Shown here piece after piece: positions 61,112 to 64,000 of a stretch of DNA of 64,000 nt. Within the stretch, counting starts at the first letter, position 1. Each line of letters starts with the position of its first letter. Position numbers and translations under genes: made by a program. The notes under the pieces are model-generated. The model was given only the letters and a program-made list of their open reading frames with translations, was not told where the DNA came from and searched no databases. The stretch spans positions 423,618 to 487,617 of the forward strand of contig NZ_BSNS01000022.1 of assembly GCF_030160115.1 (NCBI RefSeq), read 5' to 3'. This DNA is from Devosia nitrariae. Its GTDB lineage: Bacteria; Pseudomonadota; Alphaproteobacteria; Rhizobiales; Devosiaceae.

Positions 61112-62494
61112 CTAATCCGCCGGCTGAATGTTCTGGTTCACGTGGAAGAGGTTCGACGGGTCATATTGCTTCTTGACTGCCGCCAGCCTTGCGTAGTTGT
61201 CGCCGTAGCTCGCCTTCACGCGCGCCTCGCCTTCGTCCTCCATCATGAAATTGACGTAAGCACCCCCGGGGTTGAATTTGTGGACCGCCTCCCAATAGGC
61301 CCGACCCCACCGCGTGAGCGATCCGGCTTGTTGCGGGTTGGCGTCGATTCCGGCGATCACCATCGACCATGTGGCGTCCCGGGCGACCCAGGCCGTCTCG
61401 TTCTTGCCCACACGGCGCACGGCCCCATCGATGGGGTAAAGATGCATCAGTGACAGCTCGCTCGGTGCTTTCGCCGCCTCGGCGATATGGATGTCGATGG
61501 CCTCGTCGGGCAGGTCCTTGACGAAGTCGCCCTTCCAGTACCACTGCAGCCCCTTGGGGAAGAACCCGTCGAACAGCCCCTGCATCGCCGGGAAAGGCAT
61601 GACGCTCATCCAGTTGAAGAAGGGCTCGGGGAGCTTGTCGATGAGCGGGGCCATCGCTCTCCTGCCGTCTTCCTCCGAGCCGTTGAAGCTCGCGATCACG
61701 GCGCAGGCACGCTGCCCCCACGCCTCGCGCGGGAACGGATCCATCGAGGGAACGGTCTTGAGGCCGACAAACGCTCCCAGTTCCTCGGGCGCGTTGGGAA
61801 GGAAGTCGCGATAGGCGCGCATGATGTCCCGCGCGTGTCTGGCATCCCAGAAAATCGGTCCGGCAAAAACCATCTTTACCGGATGCGCCTGGAACAGGAA
61901 GCTGGTCACCACGCCGAAATTGCCACCGCCACCGCGCAGCGCCCAGAACAGGTCCGGGTTCTCCGACTTACTGGCGGTAACGAAGCTGCCGTCGGCGAGG
62001 ACGACGTCCGCTTCCAGGAGGTTGTCGATGGTGAGGCCATATTTGCGCGTGAGGTAGCCTGTGCCGCCGCCAAGCGTCAGACCCGCGACCCCGGTCGTCG
62101 AGACGATGCCGAAGGGAACGGCAAGTCCGAAGGCATGTGTGGCGTGATCGACATCACCCGAGGTGCATCCCGGCCCGACGCGAACCGTGCGGGTCGCGGG
62201 GTCGACACGCACGCCCCTCATCATGGAAAGGTCGATCACCAGCCCATCGTCGACGCTGCCGAGGCCCGGACCGTTGTGCCCGCCGCCGCGGATGGCGATC
62301 GGCAGGCGGGCCTCGCGTCCGAAGTTCACCGCCGCGATGATATCTGCAACATCCTCGCATCGCGCGATGAGCAGCGGGTGCTTGTCGATCATGCCGTTAT
62401 AGAGGCTGCGGGCTTCATCATAGTCCGGATCGGCCGCGCCGATCACCTCGCCGCGCAGGCCCGCAGCGAACGTTTCGATCTCTGCATTGTCCAT
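61112..62494 (-). CDS. FAD-binding oxidoreductase, berberine-bridge-enzyme-like
   Basis: The 460 residues form the VAO-type FAD domain (residues about 35-210) and a BBE C-terminal segment (YVNFMMEDEGEARVKASYGD, then Y-D-P-S-N-L-F-H-V-N-Q-N-I). The covalent-FAD His lies in R-G-G-G-H-N-G-P-G. The second, Cys-linked site of bicovalent enzymes reads G-I-V-S-T-T-G-V-A-G, with no Cys there, so a single covalent bond is likely. Known relatives oxidise sugars or alkaloid-like compounds. It is divergent from an AraC gene. Confidence 0.88.
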   Translation of the reverse strand: MDNAEIETFAAGLRGEVIGAADPDYDEARSLYNGMIDKHPLLIARCEDVADIIAAVNFGREARLPIAIRGGGHNGPGLGSVDDGLVIDLSMMRGVRVDPATRTVRVGPGCTSGDVDHATHAFGLAVPFGIVSTTGVAGLTLGGGTGYLTRKYGLTIDNLLEADVVLADGSFVTASKSENPDLFWALRGGGGNFGVVTSFLFQAHPVKMVFAGPIFWDARHARDIMRAYRDFLPNAPEELGAFVGLKTVPSMDPFPREAWGQRACAVIASFNGSEEDGRRAMAPLIDKLPEPFFNWMSVMPFPAMQGLFDGFFPKGLQWYWKGDFVKDLPDEAIDIHIAEAAKAPSELSLMHLYPIDGAVRRVGKNETAWVARDATWSMVIAGIDANPQQAGSLTRWGRAYWEAVHKFNPGGAYVNFMMEDEGEARVKASYGDNYARLAAVKKQYDPSNLFHVNQNIQPAD

Positions 62495-62726
62495 TTTTCC
62501 CTCCCTGGCCGAAGCGGCCTCGAAGGCGGGAGACTAGCGCCCAGAGCTCGGCGCAATGAATGCCGGATCGTCCGGATCTATTGCTCGCGCGTCTGCAACC
62601 CTCAGGGATCCACTTCTGTGATCACAGAACCGTGGGATTGCGATTGCCCAGTGCTGGAGCTTGGCGGTATTGTGAAGTCAGGGGGTGCCCGGCCGGAAGT
62701 CATCGACCAGGGGAGACTTTTGTCCA

Positions 62727-63761
62727 ATGGATGTTCTCTCAGACGTCCTTGCATCCGTACGGCTGACCGGGGCGATATTCTTCGACAGTACGTTTCATGC
62801 CGATTTTGTGGCCGAGTCGCCCAAGGCCTCGATTATCGCCGCGAACGTAATGCCCACGTCCCAATACGTTTTTTACTTCCATACGCTGCTCGAGGGTACG
62901 TGCTTTGCAGAGCTGACGGACGGCTCGATGGACCCCATTCGCCTCGAGGCCGGTGACATCGTTGCCTTTCCCATGGACGACGGGCATGCGCTCTGTTCGA
63001 CAGTGGGCCTGCGGGCGGCCCCGGACCTCGCCATCTTCATTCATCCGGTCGATCGGCAACTGCCCTACGTAATCAACTCCGGTTCTGGAAGCGAGGGTTG
63101 CCGGTTCGTCTGCGGCTATCTTGGCTGCGACATCGAGCCCTACAATCCGTTCCTCGAGTCGCTCCCACGCATGCTCCACGGCCGGGGTATCGCAAATCAG
63201 GCCTGGCTGACGCAGTTGATCCACTACGCCGTATCGCAAACCGAGCGCCATCAGGCGGGCGGCGAAACCATTTTGGCGAAGCTCGCCGAGCTGCTGTTCG
63301 TCGAGGTCATCCGTCAATATGTGGAAGAACTGCCTGCAGAGTCGCGAAGTTGGTTGTCGGGGCTGCGGGACCCGCATATAGGGCGGGCGCTCCGCCTCAT
63401 CCATGGCCAGCCGGCGGTGGAATGGACCCTCGAGGGCATGGCAAGGCAGATCGGGCTCTCGCGTTCGGTCTTTGCCGAACGCTTCAATCATTATGTCGGC
63501 GTCTCGCCGATGCAGTACCTCACCCGCTGGCGCATGCAACTGGCTGGCCGGCGGCTCGAGATGGCCGGCGTCAGTGTTGCGCAGGTGAGCGCAGAAATCG
63601 GCTACGAGTCGGAAGCAGCCTTCAATCGTGCCTTCAAGAAGGCGACCGGCGTGCCACCAGGACAATGGCGCAGACGCCATTCGAGCCGCCTTCAAGGTAC
63701 GGCCTATCCCGAGGCACCACTTGCTTCCAGTTCTTTGCCGGAAGCGGCCGCGCAGCCTTGA
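62727..63761 (+). CDS. AraC family regulator with cupin-type sensor domain
   Basis: ATG 62727 gives 344 residues. The N-terminal part (FHADFVAESPKASIIAANVM, L-E-A-G-D-I-V-A-F-P) is a cupin sensor of the AraC_binding type. The last 100 residues are the double HTH (WTLEGMARQIGLSRSVFAER and V-S-A-E-I-G-Y-E-S-E-A-A-F-N-R-A-F-K-K). It is divergent from the FAD oxidase, its likely target. Confidence 0.9.
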   Translation: MDVLSDVLASVRLTGAIFFDSTFHADFVAESPKASIIAANVMPTSQYVFYFHTLLEGTCFAELTDGSMDPIRLEAGDIVAFPMDDGHALCSTVGLRAAPDLAIFIHPVDRQLPYVINSGSGSEGCRFVCGYLGCDIEPYNPFLESLPRMLHGRGIANQAWLTQLIHYAVSQTERHQAGGETILAKLAELLFVEVIRQYVEELPAESRSWLSGLRDPHIGRALRLIHGQPAVEWTLEGMARQIGLSRSVFAERFNHYVGVSPMQYLTRWRMQLAGRRLEMAGVSVAQVSAEIGYESEAAFNRAFKKATGVPPGQWRRRHSSRLQGTAYPEAPLASSSLPEAAAQP

Positions 63762-63787
63762 GCACAGCAACGCACGTCTGCGAATTC

Positions 63788-63804
63788 CGTCAGAACGGGA
63801 AAGG
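63788..63804. repeat. Short palindromic repeat, fragment (copy 3)
   Basis: CGTCAGAACGGGAAAGGCC matches the right half of the repeat copies at 6975-7005 and 17290-17329. It is cut off at the palindrome that bounds the IS5-type element. Confidence 0.4.
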
Positions 63805-63839
63805 CCCTAGGTCGTAGTGACAATTTAATCGACCTAGGG
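63805..63839. repeat. Palindrome at the edge of the IS5-type element
   Basis: CCCTAGGTCG (63805-63814) and CGACCTAGGG (63830-63839) are perfect 10-bp arms over 15 bases, each with a CTAG core, the kind of site IS5-type elements target. The mobile element should begin at about 63836. Confidence 0.55.
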
Positions 63840-64000
63840 ATTCCCCTTGGTTGGCAAATCAGATTCAACGCTGGCTTTTGGAGGCTGGCGATGGATGGCG
63901 AGGTTCTGCGCGACGATCAGTGGGAGAAGGTAAAGCCGGTCGTGCCGGGTGGGCGCAAGGGCAGGCGCGGGCCACGCAGCGACGGGCGTCGGTTCTTCGA
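63836..64000 (+). mobile_element. Left end of an IS5-type insertion sequence
   Basis: After a CTAG at the palindrome comes GGGATTCCCCTTGGTTGGCA, a likely left terminal repeat, then a short leader and a transposase start. The rest lies beyond the window, so the right end and target duplication cannot be read. Confidence 0.6.
63891..64000 (+). CDS. IS5 family transposase, N-terminal fragment
   Basis: ATG 63891 (TTGGAGGCTGGCG in front) opens a 36-residue fragment, MDGEVLRDDQWEKVKPVVPG, then G-R-K-G-R-R-G-P-R-S-D-G-R-R-F. The D-D-Q-W-E-K-[VI]-K-P-x-x-P-G-G-R-K-G opening is typical of IS5-type (DUF4096) transposases. The catalytic part lies outside the window. Confidence 0.8.
   Translation, partial: MDGEVLRDDQWEKVKPVVPGGRKGRRGPRSDGRRFF

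Overview
The window reads as a high-GC chromosomal segment of an alphaproteobacterium of the order Hyphomicrobiales, most like Devosia or a relative. This is inferred from the nearly continuous GC-rich coding on both strands, the alphaproteobacterial LexA box (GAAC-N7-GAAC) in front of an imuA-imuB-dnaE2 operon, paired small DUF1127-type proteins, GcvA-type LysR regulators and palindromic intergenic repeats of rhizobial style. No rRNA, tRNA, CRISPR array, prophage or replication origin was seen. The only mobile element is the left end of an IS5-type insertion sequence that enters at the right edge.

Layout. 1-8.2 kb: sugar epimerase with a truncated neighbour, a DUF899 protein, a candidate small RNA with its own terminator, a Fis-type HTH protein, a degenerate HNH protein, L-aspartate oxidase (nadB), a PfkB sugar kinase, an SRPBCC protein and a DUF2188 protein. 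8.2-10.2 kb: a COG4315-type periplasmic protein, an ECF sigma factor and its membrane anti-sigma factor, closed by a long palindromic element. 10.2-20.2 kb: L-lactate dehydrogenase (lldD) divergent from an SMP-30 lactonase, then an esterase, LprI-like secreted proteins, TerC, an aminoglycoside-phosphotransferase-like kinase, GNAT, RidA, LysR and a fumarylacetoacetase-family hydrolase. lldD and the hydrolase share the same 12-bp palindrome (CTAACATGTTAG) at nearly the same distance from their starts, which suggests one regulon that turns a sugar-acid breakdown product into pyruvate and L-lactate and then oxidises the lactate.

20.5-26.8 kb: an SOS mutagenesis operon read leftwards: endonuclease III-like glycosylase, imuA, imuB and dnaE2, with a LexA box just before the first gene. 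27-35 kb: GFA protein, a Tet(M)-type ribosomal protection GTPase, a DUF296 protein divergent from a PoxB-like enzyme, a three-gene copper operon (DUF2946, YcnI, CopC-CopD fusion) and a dienelactone-hydrolase-like protein. 35.3-43.4 kb: a catabolic island with a LacI regulator, two spaced operators, a Tat-exported sugar-binding protein, two permeases (no ATPase gene), a formylglycine sulfatase and a DUF4965-type protein. It looks built for uptake and breakdown of a sulfated sugar.

43.5-54 kb: a TumE/TumA-type toxin-antitoxin pair, an epoxide hydrolase, a TM2 protein, a serine hydrolase divergent from a TetR regulator, a methyltransferase, a SET-domain protein, an ArsR-VOC pair, an AlkD-like repair protein, a SnoaL-like protein, a second VOC protein, and an Old Yellow Enzyme divergent from its LysR regulator. 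A decayed copy of this LysR promoter sits 2.2 kb further on. 54-64 kb: DUF1127 protein, YtkA/FixH-like protein, a saccharopine-dehydrogenase-like/DUF4166 protein coupled to a DCC thiol oxidoreductase, a PAS-GGDEF-EAL signalling protein, GNAT, a BBE-like FAD oxidase divergent from an AraC regulator, and the IS5-type end.

Most of the window is ordinary accessory metabolism and stress response. The parts most worth a second look are the candidate regulons read from repeated palindromes, the SOS operon with a base-excision enzyme at its head, the sulfatase/DUF4965 uptake island, the candidate small RNA, and the repeat families.
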